From NCBI RefSeq assembly GCF_008693185.1, contig NZ_VXKN01000008.1, positions 88,904 through 152,903 of the forward strand: DNA of 64,000 nucleotides. The letters are read 5' to 3'. The notes below the pieces were generated by a model that saw only the letters and a list, made by a program, of their open reading frames with translations, was not told where the DNA came from and did not search any database. Of this stretch, positions 18,627 through 30,157 are shown piece by piece; the first letter of the stretch is position 1; each line of letters opens with the position of its first letter. The translations under genes were made by a program, and so were the position numbers. Source of the DNA: Acinetobacter qingfengensis. Its GTDB lineage: Bacteria; Pseudomonadota; Gammaproteobacteria; Pseudomonadales; Moraxellaceae.

Positions 18627-19502
18627 TTATTTTTTAATAGGTGCAGTTTCAAATAGTCCCCAAAGTGGATGAATCACACCAATATCATGGTTGTTTTTGG
18701 CAAAGACTTTATTTGGTAAATGTTCCGACCATCCATGTACAATTTTCTTTTTGTCCAAATCTACAATGTTCAGAGTATAAGTTTGACCTTCTGCTGGCAT
18801 ATAAAAAACCGCCATAGGTGAACCCGCACCTAAAGTTGCAACAGCAATACCTGCACTTAGCCCCGTAATCAAAAAATTCTTACCAAAAGACACATCAACA
18901 CCTGCCGATGACACTAAAACCAGATATGGTGATTGGGCAAAAGTTTTTAAAGTATTCTGCTCATCATCGGTCAAATTAAGTTCGCCAATTGGTTTTGCTT
19001 TTTTAGGGTAACGTGCATTTTCCAACTGTTGGGCATTTTGAAGATTAACTGCTTGATAAAGATGGAGAATAGCAAGATTTTGCTGTTGATTATTAGCAAG
19101 CTCACTGTCATTTAAAACAGGATATTTAATTTCTTGACGTTTTCCATCCACATCATATTTGATGTCATATTTTTTTAACTGCTGCTCAGGCATATAACCA
19201 CATAAAAATGGATGAGCATTTACAATGACATCCACACCATATTGATTAAATTGATCTTTTACTTCAGCACTCAATTTTTCTGCTGTTTGTCTGGATTGTT
19301 GTGCAGCAACATGACTTGTTCCCAATTCACTGCGTAACAGGCAACTATCCGAAAGAAGAGCAACTGATTTTGTTTTTAGTTCGGTTTTTAATATTTCTCT
19401 TTGCTGCAAAACTTCGGGAGAAACTTGCATTGATGTTGTTGCACAACCCGTAAAAAATAAAGTACCGCCTACTAGACAAGGAATACATATTTTATTCATC
19501 AT
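18627..19502 (-). CDS. Uncharacterised lipoprotein
   Basis: This protein of about 291 aa has a lipoprotein signal (LVGGTLFFTGC, lipobox FTGC) and so should be membrane-anchored on the periplasmic side. The body has a Gln/Lys-rich helical part and a hydrophobic Gly-rich stretch around LITGLSAGIAVATLGAGSPM. It ends KVFAKNNHDIGVIHPLWGLFETAP. I recognise no known domain. Two ATGs in tandem (19502 and 19499) make the exact start uncertain, and the SD is weak. It is monocistronic, between a transposase relic and the fadBA operon. Confidence 0.75.
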   Translation of the reverse strand: MMNKICIPCLVGGTLFFTGCATTSMQVSPEVLQQREILKTELKTKSVALLSDSCLLRSELGTSHVAAQQSRQTAEKLSAEVKDQFNQYGVDVIVNAHPFLCGYMPEQQLKKYDIKYDVDGKRQEIKYPVLNDSELANNQQQNLAILHLYQAVNLQNAQQLENARYPKKAKPIGELNLTDDEQNTLKTFAQSPYLVLVSSAGVDVSFGKNFLITGLSAGIAVATLGAGSPMAVFYMPAEGQTYTLNIVDLDKKKIVHGWSEHLPNKVFAKNNHDIGVIHPLWGLFETAPIKK

Positions 19503-19643
19503 GTATCTACTTTGTAAAAAATTAAGTTAATTTAGGTTAAATTATGGAGAATTCTATGATTAAACGCAATTAATGTAAATGATTTTTATTTAAAAGTAAC
19601 CATTAATAATCGTTTGATGATTCAAATTTATTTCGCAAACAAA

Positions 19644-19680
19644 TAAAAAAGGATTAAGAAAAATAAATTTCCTTAATCCT
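19644..19680 (-). terminator. Terminator after fadA
   Basis: The minus strand forms AGGATTAAG / CTTAATCCT with a short AT-rich loop and is followed by TTTTTTATTT. It lies about 30 bases after the fadA stop. Confidence 0.85.
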
Positions 19681-19709
19681 GATTCAGCTAGAATTTAATA
19701 AAAAATAAC

Positions 19710-20882
<1,173 letters not shown>

Positions 20883-20894
20883 TCACGTTGCTCC

Positions 20895-23048
20895 TTAACC
20901 GTAGAATTTTTTGTTGTTTGTTGCCATGTCACGCAATGATTGTGGCGCGTGATAAGCTTTGCCCAAATGTGCATATTTATCACAAAGGGCAACATATTCT
21001 GCCACACCTGTTTGATCAATATAACGACATGGACCACCACGGAAAGGTGGGAAACCAATACCCATAATCATTGCCATATCTGCTTCAGCCGGTGTTGCAA
21101 CAATATGATCTTCAAGGCAACGCACAGTTTCATTGCAAAGTGCCAACATCATACGATCAATAATTTCTTGTGGATCGTATTCATGCTTTTCTGTGGTTGC
21201 AACGGAAGCAACAAGTTCATAAGCCGTTGTGTCGGTAACTTTGGCTTTTTTGCCTTTTTTATCCAGTTCATATTTATAAAAACCAACGTCATTTTTTTGC
21301 CCCAAACGCTGATTTTCATACATAATTTCTATGGCACCCTTAAAATCTGGCTTCATTCGGTCTGGAAAGCCTTCTGCCATCACTTCTGCACCATGTACGC
21401 CAGTATCAATACCAACAACATCAATTAAGTAAGCAGGGCCCATTGGCCAGCCAAACTTTTCCATGACTTTATCGATTTGCTGAAAATCAGCACCATCTTT
21501 TAACAACAGGTCAAATGCACCAAAATAAGGAAATAATACCCGATTGACTAAAAATCCTGGGCAATCATTCACAACAATTGGGGTTTTACCCATTTTCTGA
21601 GCTAATACCACTGTTGTTGCAATGGCTTCCTCAGAAGTTTTTTCTCCACGAATGACTTCAACCAATGGCATCATGTGTACTGGGTTAAAGAAATGCATAC
21701 CAACAAAATTTTCCGGGCGTTGTAATGCTTTGGACAACCGAGTAATTGAAATAGTGGAGGTATTTGAAGCAATAATTGTGTTATCACGAACATGCTTTTC
21801 TGTTTCAGCCAGTACAATTTCCTTGACTTTCGGATTCTCTGTCACGGCTTCAATGACAATGTCTACTTCTTTAAATTCTTCATAACTTAAAGATGGTCGA
21901 ATTCGTGCCAGTGTTTCACCCATTTTTACAGGCGTTAATTTTTTGCGTTCAACCTGTTTGGTCAATAATTTATTGGCTTCAGACATCCCCAGAGCAAGCT
22001 GTGGATTACCAATATCTTTCATGATAATTGGTGTACCTTTAACCGCAGATTGATAGGCAATACCACCGCCCATGATACCCGCGCCAAGTACCGCAGCCTG
22101 ATTTACAGGGTGTGCACCTTTTTCATGTTTTTTGGACGTTTTTTTAACAATTTGATCATTCAGGAATAAACCGATTAAAGCTTCAGCCTGAGGTGTTATA
22201 GCGACTTGAGCAAAGAATTGTGACTCTGTTTTTACTGCTTCATCACGAGTTTGATTAACGTGAATCTGCAAGGCATCCAATGCTAATTTTGGTGCAGGAT
22301 ACTGTGCTGGATTGGCTTTGGCAAAAATCACGCCTTTGGCAGAATTAAATGCCATCATTTGTTCAATTTGATTAAGTTTTACAGGATCAATTTTTTCTTG
22401 ACGTTTGGCCTGCCAATTAAATTGTCCGGCAAGTGCTTTTTTCACCAGATCAATTGCAGCATCTTTAAGCAGTTCGGGTGCAACCACTGCGTCGACTGCA
22501 CCTGCTTTTAATGCAGCATCAGCTTTTTGTTGCGCACCTGTACCAATCCATTCCAATGCATTATCAATTCCGATCACACGGCTTAGGCGAACTGTACCAC
22601 CATAACCCGGAAAAATTCCCAGTTTAATTTCCGGTAAGCCCACTTGTGCAGTTGTTGACATGACACGATATTCACACGCCAGACAAATTTCAAAACCGCC
22701 GCCTAATGCCAGCCCATTAATAGCAACGACCTTTGGAATATCTAAATCTTCAAAACCATTAAATAACTGGTGTATTGCCTGAGTTTTCTCAGCAATAACT
22801 TCTGGTGAGGCCGAGAAAAAATCACCAAATTCAGTAATGTCTGCACCAACGATAAATACAGGTTTACCACTAGTGACTATCAGCCCCTTGATTTCGCTGT
22901 TATTTTTAATTGCATCAACAGCGGTTTGTAAATCTTGTAAAGTTGCCTGATTAAATTTATTAACCGACTCGCCTTGTAGGTCAAAGCAAAGTTCTGCAAT
23001 TCCATCCTCAAGTAATTGGACGGTAATGGCATTGCCATTGTGGATCAT
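20895..23048 (-). CDS. fadB: Fatty-acid oxidation complex alpha subunit (enoyl-CoA hydratase / 3-hydroxyacyl-CoA dehydrogenase)
   Basis: The 717-aa multifunctional enzyme has an N-terminal crotonase domain ([22 protein letters not shown], then [21 protein letters not shown]). An NAD-binding 3-hydroxyacyl-CoA dehydrogenase domain follows ([18 protein letters not shown] at about residue 320), with the catalytic region [17 protein letters not shown]. The C-terminal helical domain has [16 protein letters not shown]. It performs the hydration and oxidation steps of beta-oxidation. The upstream gap carries two palindromes that may be operators. Length matches the Moraxellaceae and Pseudomonas enzymes. 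Confidence 0.96.
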   Translation of the reverse strand: MIHNGNAITVQLLEDGIAELCFDLQGESVNKFNQATLQDLQTAVDAIKNNSEIKGLIVTSGKPVFIVGADITEFGDFFSASPEVIAEKTQAIHQLFNGFEDLDIPKVVAINGLALGGGFEICLACEYRVMSTTAQVGLPEIKLGIFPGYGGTVRLSRVIGIDNALEWIGTGAQQKADAALKAGAVDAVVAPELLKDAAIDLVKKALAGQFNWQAKRQEKIDPVKLNQIEQMMAFNSAKGVIFAKANPAQYPAPKLALDALQIHVNQTRDEAVKTESQFFAQVAITPQAEALIGLFLNDQIVKKTSKKHEKGAHPVNQAAVLGAGIMGGGIAYQSAVKGTPIIMKDIGNPQLALGMSEANKLLTKQVERKKLTPVKMGETLARIRPSLSYEEFKEVDIVIEAVTENPKVKEIVLAETEKHVRDNTIIASNTSTISITRLSKALQRPENFVGMHFFNPVHMMPLVEVIRGEKTSEEAIATTVVLAQKMGKTPIVVNDCPGFLVNRVLFPYFGAFDLLLKDGADFQQIDKVMEKFGWPMGPAYLIDVVGIDTGVHGAEVMAEGFPDRMKPDFKGAIEIMYENQRLGQKNDVGFYKYELDKKGKKAKVTDTTAYELVASVATTEKHEYDPQEIIDRMMLALCNETVRCLEDHIVATPAEADMAMIMGIGFPPFRGGPCRYIDQTGVAEYVALCDKYAHLGKAYHAPQSLRDMATNNKKFYG

Positions 23049-23472
23049 GCCTGATCTCCTTTGTTATGGAGGACTACAAATTAAATATAGTGTCTGATGC
23101 ATTGCATCGACTGCTTATCTCATCTTACGCTAACTATATCCAAAAAAAAGTCATCAAGTTGTATCAAGGCGTGACGCTTGCGTCATTTGTCATTTTTAAA
23201 AATTAAATTATTATTTTTCAGACATATACATGGTCATCTATGCAAATTTAAATTGAATGCAGTTTCTGATCTTTTGGTATACTTTTCGCTGAACTGTAAT
23301 AATTCAATCACGTTTAGGCTGATTTAATTTTTTGAGAAAATTTTAATTCTTTATATCCTGATGTGATTACAAATAAAGTAGGTTTTTAAGAATTTTTATC
23401 ATTAAATACTTTTTGCACTGTATCATCTACAATACACGGTATTTTTCTATCTCTTATTTTTTGGAGTCATCC
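23049..23472. promoter_or_regulatory. Intergenic control region between fadB and a divergent lipoprotein gene
   Basis: The 424 bases hold no convincing gene. Two inverted repeats stand out: GATGCATTGCATC at 23096-23108, a perfect palindrome about 50 bases upstream of fadB, and TGACGCTTGCGTCA at 23172-23185. Either could bind a fatty-acid-responsive repressor. The part from 23200 to 23400 is AT-rich, and I see nothing else in it. Confidence 0.45.
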
Positions 23473-23823
23473 ATGACATACAATAAATGTTTCAGCCTGA
23501 CAACAATATTTGTGACAACATTACTACTCGCTGCATGTGGTGAAAAGAAAACGTTAACTGCTGAAGAACAATGGCAAAATTTTTGTAAAAGTTATGAAGG
23601 CGCTGCATTTAATATTATGTATGATCGCCAAAATGATATCAGTAAAGCACAATCGATCGAACATTTAAAGAAAAGTCCCGAAGGAAAACAACGTGATATG
23701 CTTATGGTTCTGGTTGATCAGGCACATCAGGTTCAAAAATATGATCAACAAAAAGAGAAAGATCTGGCGATGGAACAATTTAAAGCCGGAAAATATCAAC
23801 AATGCCTAAATACTGCACATTGA
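23473..23823 (+). CDS. Small uncharacterised lipoprotein
   Basis: The 116-aa product has a lipoprotein signal peptide with lipobox LLAAC (MTYNKCFSLTTIFVTTLLLAAC in part). A short, charged, helical body with many Lys, Gln and Glu follows (EEQWQNFCKSYEGAAFNIMY, QVQKYDQQKEKDLAMEQF), and the remaining cysteines lie at FCKSY and QCLN. ATG 23473 has a clear SD (TGGAG) and is preferred to the open frame from 23413. No family is recognised. It is transcribed alone and convergently with a small membrane protein. Confidence 0.7.
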   Translation: MTYNKCFSLTTIFVTTLLLAACGEKKTLTAEEQWQNFCKSYEGAAFNIMYDRQNDISKAQSIEHLKKSPEGKQRDMLMVLVDQAHQVQKYDQQKEKDLAMEQFKAGKYQQCLNTAH

Positions 23824-23835
23824 TACATTTGAATA

Positions 23836-24018
23836 TTATCTGGAATCAGAATTACTTCTTTCTGTAGGTTTGGTTTCCCGTTTAAATTCTGCAACAGCCC
23901 ATCCCAAACAACCACCGATAAAGGCGATGGGCAATGCTTCCGAAAAACGCAAGCTCAGGAACAAACTGCCCAATAACAGCAGTAAAGCAAAACCGACGAT
24001 ATATAAGAGTCGTCTCAT
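23836..24018 (-). CDS. Small membrane protein downstream of ribE
   Basis: The 60-aa product has two hydrophobic stretches (LLYIVGFALLLLLGSLFLSL and LPIAFIGGCLGWAVAEF) and a charged, Ser-rich C-terminus (KRETKPTERSNSDSR). It follows ribE by 103 bases on the same strand. The SD is weak (GGAAA about 12 bases upstream). It could be a real small protein of unknown role, and I keep the call cautious. Confidence 0.5.
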   Translation of the reverse strand: MRRLLYIVGFALLLLLGSLFLSLRFSEALPIAFIGGCLGWAVAEFKRETKPTERSNSDSR

Positions 24019-24121
24019 TATGGCAAAATTTCCAGTGCAAGATCCTATTTCTCACACTTTAAGCAATCGGTTGCTTTTCAGAAATTAGCCTTTTGTCTAT
24101 CTAAATGGTTTAAGATTCAAA

Positions 24122-24781
24122 TTATTTTAAAAATCCATTTTGAGCAAGAAAATCCAGACTAAGTTTTGAAGGTTGGGCAATGTCAGCGGCTCGATCCCCC
24201 AATAATAGCCGTTCAATATATCTCGCTAAAACATCAACTTCCAGATTCACTTTAGAACCAATTTGCCATGTTGCGATATTGGTTCGATCCGCTGTGTGAG
24301 GAATCAAATTCAAACTTACAATATTGCCGCGTAAATGGTTAATGGTCAGACTAATGCCATCAACAGTAATAGAGCCTTTTTCTGCCAGATATTTTGCCAG
24401 TTCCATAGGCGCAGTAACTTCAAAGTACAAGGAGCGTGCATCACGACTGGCATGAGTAATTTCTCCCAGACCATCAACATGACCACTGACGATATGACCG
24501 CCAAAACGGGTGGTTGGTAACATGGCTTTTTCCACATTTACCGCTTGCCCTACCTGCCATTGTCCGACAGTCGTTCGATTCAAACTTTCTCTAGATACAT
24601 CTGCGGCATACCAGTGATGACCAAAATCTATAACTGTCAAACAAATGCCATTGGTCGCGATAGAGTCTCCCAGATGCACATCTGACATATCCAGATCACT
24701 TTGAATTTGCAAGCGAATATCCCCTGCAATATTCTGTATGCTTTGTACCTTGCCTACACTTTCAATAATTCCTGTAAACAT
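24122..24781 (-). CDS. ribE: Riboflavin synthase alpha chain
   Basis: The 219-aa enzyme begins MFTGIIESVGKV, the canonical start. It has the two lumazine-binding repeats, with SIATNGICLTVI in the first and GSITVDGISLTIN in the second, and the HIVSGHVDG active-site region. It converts two 6,7-dimethyl-8-ribityllumazine molecules into riboflavin. ATG 24781 follows GTGGAGAT and is preferred over the preceding GTG. It is in line with ribD but separated from it by a DNA methyltransferase gene. Confidence 0.96.
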   Translation of the reverse strand: MFTGIIESVGKVQSIQNIAGDIRLQIQSDLDMSDVHLGDSIATNGICLTVIDFGHHWYAADVSRESLNRTTVGQWQVGQAVNVEKAMLPTTRFGGHIVSGHVDGLGEITHASRDARSLYFEVTAPMELAKYLAEKGSITVDGISLTINHLRGNIVSLNLIPHTADRTNIATWQIGSKVNLEVDVLARYIERLLLGDRAADIAQPSKLSLDFLAQNGFLK

Positions 24782-24823
24782 CACATCTCCACATCACGCC
24801 ATGAATAAGCGTATATTTTTGCA

Positions 24824-26119
24824 TTACCATAATGCTAATTGGGTATTGGGACCTGAAGTATCTACTCCACCTAATTCCGCAAAATGATAAAGCTGCCCCA
24901 ATAATTGTCGTAAAGGCGGACCTGATTTGGCATGAGTATCGGTAATCACTATAAACTCCAGTACACGAGCCCGATCGGATTGACGTTGTTTACTGACTCT
25001 ATATCTTGGAACATCCTGTGTGAGCAAAGTCACTCGTCCTCGTTCCAGATTTGCTTCAAGCAAGTCTGTAGGCGAAATATTTCCGTCTGTACTATAACTG
25101 GTGAGAATAAAACGTGCATTAATCGTTGCCAATAATTTTTGATAAGCTTCTTTGGCATATTTAGATGAATTATAAGCACTTGGTCGCTGTTTTCGCCACG
25201 CACGATCAATTCCGCTTTTAAAACCTTTAGTATCTGGAGAAGGTAAATCGACCTGATCCCATAAGGTTAATGAATTCAACACATGATAATTTGAACTATA
25301 AGCATGTTGATTATAAGGTGGATCCAGATATGCTACATCCACCTCAAAACCTGTCATTTGATCAGCTAGATGCTGGGCATCCACACACCACATTTCAGCC
25401 TGTAACTTTTTTTTATCCCCAACATCACAAAATCGATTCGGCGATAGCCAAAGTAATGAATCTATTCGTTCCAATGCTGCTTTGGTTTTTCCACCCCAAC
25501 CATGATGAAAACTTTTAAATACACCGCTGGTATTGCTAACATAACTTGCCGAGTACAGTAATGGCGCCAACAATGCACTCATTTCAACAGAATCAATCGC
25601 CCCTTGCGTCTGCCATGTAGCAATTTGCTGACGAATCGCATCAATTCGCATACCATTACGTCGCTTAAAGAACAGCCTGTCACGGGTTGGATCATAAACA
25701 TCATCGTCCCGAGGGCAAAGATTATGTGTGACCCAACCTTTTACCGGAGGCAAACGATTTAAATAATCAATGGCTGCCTGATAACCACCAAGCTGTTTAA
25801 ATGCGGGTGCTTCAACACAGGCTAAAAGCGCATGATTTAAGGCATGACTATATGGTTCCCAGTCATTGGCAATGACTCGATAACCATTTTGACGAGCCAA
25901 TCGTGAAACAACGCCACTACCCGCAAAAAAATCTGCAAAAATTGGTGCTGGTTTTCCTTTTTTATGTTGTAAGGTACCGGTCTGCTCCAGTGCCTCCAAA
26001 ATAAGGTGCAATAGGCGGCGTTTGTTTCCCAGATAAGGAACCAGTTGATGGAACAAATATTCATCGGTGGTGCGTGCTGCATGACGACGTTTATGATATA
26101 CGGAGGCTTCTGCGGTCAT
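24824..26119 (-). CDS. DNA adenine-N6 methyltransferase, orphan
   Basis: The 431-aa protein has the D12-class layout. An N-terminal PYLGNKRRLL is followed by the AdoMet-binding motif I FADFFAGSGVVSRLARQ (about residues 61-77), and the catalytic motif DPPY lies in VAYLDPPYNQHAYSSNYHV (about 266-269). It should transfer a methyl group to adenine in a specific site. Its ATG overlaps the ribD stop (ATGA), so it is translationally coupled to ribD. No restriction gene is adjacent. Acinetobacter baumannii has an orphan adenine methyltransferase, AamA, reported to recognise GAATTC; this may be its orthologue, but that is from memory and unverified. The recognition site cannot be read from the sequence. 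Confidence 0.85.
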   Translation of the reverse strand: MTAEASVYHKRRHAARTTDEYLFHQLVPYLGNKRRLLHLILEALEQTGTLQHKKGKPAPIFADFFAGSGVVSRLARQNGYRVIANDWEPYSHALNHALLACVEAPAFKQLGGYQAAIDYLNRLPPVKGWVTHNLCPRDDDVYDPTRDRLFFKRRNGMRIDAIRQQIATWQTQGAIDSVEMSALLAPLLYSASYVSNTSGVFKSFHHGWGGKTKAALERIDSLLWLSPNRFCDVGDKKKLQAEMWCVDAQHLADQMTGFEVDVAYLDPPYNQHAYSSNYHVLNSLTLWDQVDLPSPDTKGFKSGIDRAWRKQRPSAYNSSKYAKEAYQKLLATINARFILTSYSTDGNISPTDLLEANLERGRVTLLTQDVPRYRVSKQRQSDRARVLEFIVITDTHAKSGPPLRQLLGQLYHFAELGGVDTSGPNTQLALW

Positions 26120-27213
26120 GATGGCTCTATATGGCTTGCACAGCAATGCTGCACAGGTTGTAATCGAAGGCGGATATCTTGATGAATTTGTTTTACCTCA
26201 AGTAATTTCAACTGAAATCGTTGTTGCATGGATTCATAATTCAGTTGATTCAATGCTCGGGCTGTTTGCCCTAAATACATTGGTGCAATATATTGAATCA
26301 CTTCATCCACCAAATTGTCCTGTAAAAAACTAGTGCTTAACGTTGCCCCTGCTTCAACCAAAACATCATAAATTTTATATGCTGATTTTAGAGTAGACAA
26401 TAAATCTGTCAGGGATTGTGGCTCGAATTGTACCACACCTAATTGCGCCAATTCTTCACGATATGGCCCCATGACCATGACAGTTGCAGGTGATCGCAAA
26501 ATTTTTGCCTGTAAAGGTAATTGCCCATGACGATCTAAAATCACTCTCCAAGGCTGTACCACCTCTGAAAGATCAACATCAAGCAAATTTCGGACATTTA
26601 ATTGGGCATCATCTGCCAAAATGGTCTGAATACCTGTAATTACAGCACCGCTAATCGCCCGCCAATGTTGAACATCCTGTCTGGCAGCCTCTCCAGTGAT
26701 CCATTTTGATTCACCAGAAGCCATTGCAGTACGTCCATCTAAACTGGCTGCAATTTTTAATCGAACATAAGGCAAACCACCGGCCATAACTTTTAAGAAG
26801 CCACGATTTTGCGCTTGTGCTTCATGCTGTAAGACACCCACAATCGTTTCAATACCAGCATCATTGAGCATGGCAAGACCTTTTCCTGCTACCAGTGGAT
26901 TAGGATCCAGAGTGGCAATCACAACTTTCTTTAATCCGGCTTTAATCAATGCTTCAGCACAGGGGGGTGTTCGACCATAATGTGCACAAGGCTCTAATGT
27001 CACATAGGCAGTTGCGTCCTTTGCCTGCATACCAGCTTCTTTCAGCGCAAAAACTTCTGCATGTGACCCCCCAACTGGTGCAGTTGCACCACGACCAATA
27101 ATCTGTTCATTTTTAACAATAACACAACCGACCGCAGGATTAGGGCGCGTTCGATATTGTGCCGTATTAGCTTGTGCAATGGCCTGCGCCATCCAGTCTT
27201 GGTCAGTAGTCAT
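26116..27213 (-). CDS. ribD: Bifunctional riboflavin deaminase/reductase
   Basis: The 365-aa enzyme has an N-terminal deaminase domain with the zinc motif HAE ([14 protein letters not shown]) and PCxxxxxxPPC ([18 protein letters not shown]). The C-terminal reductase domain has [14 protein letters not shown] and a nucleotide-binding [14 protein letters not shown]. It carries out steps two and three of riboflavin synthesis. It overlaps nrdR upstream by 11 bases and the methyltransferase downstream by 4. Confidence 0.96.
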   Translation of the reverse strand: MTTDQDWMAQAIAQANTAQYRTRPNPAVGCVIVKNEQIIGRGATAPVGGSHAEVFALKEAGMQAKDATAYVTLEPCAHYGRTPPCAEALIKAGLKKVVIATLDPNPLVAGKGLAMLNDAGIETIVGVLQHEAQAQNRGFLKVMAGGLPYVRLKIAASLDGRTAMASGESKWITGEAARQDVQHWRAISGAVITGIQTILADDAQLNVRNLLDVDLSEVVQPWRVILDRHGQLPLQAKILRSPATVMVMGPYREELAQLGVVQFEPQSLTDLLSTLKSAYKIYDVLVEAGATLSTSFLQDNLVDEVIQYIAPMYLGQTARALNQLNYESMQQRFQLKLLEVKQIHQDIRLRLQPVQHCCASHIEPS

Positions 27214-27709
27214 GTTTAGATTCTTTTAACTGATGTGCATTAAGTTTATCGGCTTCACCACGTTGCTGCATTTTTTCGATTTGCTCACGAAAAGCATCAA
27301 CATTTTGAAAATCCTGATAAACCGATGCAAAACGTACATAAGCAACATGATCCAGTTGATAAAGCGCCTGCATCACAATTTCTCCAATGGTCAGTGATTT
27401 CATATCACGCTCACCCAATCGACGAATGGTTTGTTGAATGTCTGATAAGGTGGTTTCTATTTGTTCTTGTGTGACCGGTCTTTTTTGTAGGGCATGCATC
27501 AATGAGCGACGTAATTTTTGCTCATCAAATGGTTCGTTTTTTCCATTGGATTTAATCACACGTGGCATAACCACTTCATAACTTTCAAATGTGGTAAATC
27601 GCTCGCCACATTTTCCACATTCCCTTCGACGACGAATTTGGGCACCTTGTGCTGCAAGTCGTGAATCAATCACTTTACTGTCTGGTGTATTGCAAAATGG
27701 ACAATGCAT
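27203..27709 (-). CDS. nrdR: Transcriptional repressor of ribonucleotide reductases
   Basis: This protein of about 168 aa begins [17 protein letters not shown] and has a four-cysteine zinc ribbon (CPFC and CGKC). An ATP-cone domain follows ([20 protein letters not shown], then [11 protein letters not shown]). NrdR represses nrd genes when ATP/dATP occupies the cone. Its position directly upstream of ribD is common in gammaproteobacteria. It leads the nrdR-ribD-methyltransferase-ribE unit. Confidence 0.96.
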   Translation of the reverse strand: MHCPFCNTPDSKVIDSRLAAQGAQIRRRRECGKCGERFTTFESYEVVMPRVIKSNGKNEPFDEQKLRRSLMHALQKRPVTQEQIETTLSDIQQTIRRLGERDMKSLTIGEIVMQALYQLDHVAYVRFASVYQDFQNVDAFREQIEKMQQRGEADKLNAHQLKESKHDY

Positions 27710-27773
27710 AATTATCTAGCACATTCATTAACAAATCAGCTTAGTGTAGCAAAATTATCGTCTATTGTATTTT

Positions 27774-27807
27774 TCCAAAAAAGAAAAGGCAGTCAATTGA
27801 CTGCCTT
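27774..27807 (-). terminator. Terminator after amtB
   Basis: AAGGCAGTCAATTGACTGCCTT is an uninterrupted palindrome, and on the minus strand it is followed by TTCTTTTTT. It lies 21 bases after the amtB stop. Confidence 0.85.
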
Positions 27808-27827
27808 ACTCATCAAAGAAAATATAA

Positions 27828-29225
27828 TTATTCTACACGCTCACCATGTTGACTAAGATCCAGCCCCATACGTTCATCATCCTGTTCAACACGTAGACCA
27901 ATCACTAAATCAATGACTTTAGCAATAATGAAGGTTAAGACTGCGGAATAAGCGATTGTTGCCAAAACCCCTTCAATTTGAATCCATAATTGATGTGCCA
28001 TATCAGTTGGAACTTTATCGCCCATGATCAATTCACTGGCAAATACTGCAGTCAAGATTGCACCAACAACACCGCCTACGGCATGTAGACCAAATGCATC
28101 CAGAGCATCATCTGCTTTAAGTAAGCGTTTAAGGCCTGAAATACCCCAGAAACACACAACACCACCAATTAAGCCCATGATTAATGCACCAGTAACATCA
28201 ACAAAACCTGCTGCTGGTGTAATTACAACCAGACCCGCAACTGCACCTGATGCGGCACCCAATACAGAACCTTTGCCACGAACAATGCATTCTACACATA
28301 ACCATGAAATTGCTGCTGCAGCTGCCGCAACTTGCGTGGTTACCAATGCATATCCAGCACTGCCATTTGCACCTAACGCTGAGCCACCATTAAATCCAAA
28401 CCAGCCCACCCATAGGAAACTTGCGCCAATCACAGTTAAAGTCAAATTATGAGGTGCCATGGATTCACGGCCAAGCCCAAGACGTTTACCTAACATATAA
28501 GCAAGTACTAAACCTGCCACACCTGAGTTGATATGAACAACCGTACCACCGGCAAAATCAAGTGCACCATCGCTACCTAACCAGCCACCGCCCCATACCC
28601 AGTGAGTAATTGGTGCATAGACCACAATCACCCAGATCGCAATAAATGCAATCCATGCGCTAAACTTAATACGATCCGCAACTGAACCACTGATAATCGC
28701 CACAGTAATAATTGCAAAGGTCATTTGGAAAATAACAAACAGAATTTCCGGAATTGTGCCGCTTAATGCGTCCGGAGTAATACCGGAAAGCATAAATTTG
28801 CTCAGACCACCAACAAAGCTATTGCCTGAGTCAAATGCAAGGGTATAACCAATGACTACCCAAACTATACTTACAACAGCCGCTGCTGTTAAGCTGTGCG
28901 CCATTGTACCCAGAACATTTTTCTTACGAACCATACCACCATAAAATAATGCCAAACCCGGAATGGTCATAAATAGAACCAATGCCGTTGAGGTCAAAAT
29001 CCAAGCTGTATCACCTGTATCAAGTTTAGGTGCTTCTTCAGCAGGAGATGCTTGCTCCGCTGATGTGGCAGTTGCGGTTGTTTCATTTGTAGCAGTAGAA
29101 TTTACCTCAGCACTGGAATCAATCACAGTTGTGGCTGGTGCATCCGCACTAGAGCTTTCTGCCCATACGCCTGCTGATGTAAAAAGCGCACTGGTCAAAC
29201 CAAGTGCCATTAGTATTTTTTTCAT
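27828..29225 (-). CDS. amtB: Ammonium transporter
   Basis: The 465-aa protein of the Amt family has a signal peptide (LMALGLTSALFTSAGVWA). A periplasmic Ser/Thr/Ala/Glu linker of about 45 residues precedes 11 membrane helices. Conserved features are LFYGGMVRKKNVLGTM, DFAGGTVVHINSGVAGL (pore His) and GLHAVGGVVGAILT (second pore His). It conducts ammonium and is blocked by GlnK when nitrogen is plentiful. The long low-complexity N-terminal linker is longer than in E. coli AmtB. It follows glnK by 64 bases. Confidence 0.95.
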   Translation of the reverse strand: MKKILMALGLTSALFTSAGVWAESSSADAPATTVIDSSAEVNSTATNETTATATSAEQASPAEEAPKLDTGDTAWILTSTALVLFMTIPGLALFYGGMVRKKNVLGTMAHSLTAAAVVSIVWVVIGYTLAFDSGNSFVGGLSKFMLSGITPDALSGTIPEILFVIFQMTFAIITVAIISGSVADRIKFSAWIAFIAIWVIVVYAPITHWVWGGGWLGSDGALDFAGGTVVHINSGVAGLVLAYMLGKRLGLGRESMAPHNLTLTVIGASFLWVGWFGFNGGSALGANGSAGYALVTTQVAAAAAAISWLCVECIVRGKGSVLGAASGAVAGLVVITPAAGFVDVTGALIMGLIGGVVCFWGISGLKRLLKADDALDAFGLHAVGGVVGAILTAVFASELIMGDKVPTDMAHQLWIQIEGVLATIAYSAVLTFIIAKVIDLVIGLRVEQDDERMGLDLSQHGERVE

Positions 29226-29289
29226 TCGTATCCCCCAACCTTTTGATATACGTTGCTGATCTCAACTCAGCAAAAGTCATGCCATATTT

Positions 29290-29670
<381 letters not shown>

Positions 29671-29685
29671 TCAATTTCCGTGCCA
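29671..29685 (-). promoter_or_regulatory. Sigma-54 promoter of glnK-amtB
   Basis: The minus strand reads TGGCACGGAAATTGA, matching the -24/-12 consensus TGGCACG-N4-TTGC except for the last base. It ends 42 bases upstream of the glnK ATG. This fits activation by NtrC under nitrogen limitation, as for glnK-amtB in enterobacteria. Confidence 0.85.
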
Positions 29686-29852
29686 AGGAGCAGAAAAGGC
29701 TGGGGGAATTTCCCCTCCTGACACATTTATTGTTTTTTCATAGGTTTTAACAGTTTAACAGCATTATGCTTTTAATCCATCGAATCGCTATCAATCCCCC
29801 ATAAATTATTGTATCTTGAAACAGTTTTAGTGATGGATAGATTAAAATAGAC

Positions 29853-30086
29853 ATGACACCTATATTAGATAGCTTTGTAGCTGCTTTAAAAGAACAAATT
29901 GCGACACCCAAAGCGGATCTTGAGAAAAATATCCGCACTCTGCTCAATGAAATGGTGATAAAAATGGATCTCGTTTCGCAACAGGAATTAGAGCGCCAAA
30001 AACAGGCATTAACACGGGCCAATCTACGTCTAGATGCTCTAAAACAACAACTTTCTGAACTTGAGACAAAGCTGAAGTCTGATTAA
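29853..30086 (+). CDS. ubiK: Ubiquinone biosynthesis accessory factor UbiK (BMFP-domain protein)
   Basis: The 77-aa protein has the family features. An N-terminal amphipathic helix (MTPILDSFVAALKEQ) and the segment DLEKNIRTLLNEMVIKMDLV precede a C-terminal coiled coil (VSQQELERQKQALTRANLRL and onward). UbiK (YqiC in enterobacteria) is needed for aerobic ubiquinone synthesis and associates with UbiJ and membranes. It sits 71 bases before comM. Confidence 0.85.
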   Translation: MTPILDSFVAALKEQIATPKADLEKNIRTLLNEMVIKMDLVSQQELERQKQALTRANLRLDALKQQLSELETKLKSD

Positions 30087-30157
30087 AGCGTTTTATTTTG
30101 CTCAAAAACAATGCATCAATAACAAAAGAACCAAAAAAAGCACCAAAGTGGGGCAAC

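Noticed and set aside
20940..21428. 162-codon open frame on the plus strand inside fadB
   Set aside because: Composition is that of antisense DNA (rich in Cys, His, Phe) and fadB is complete on the other strand.
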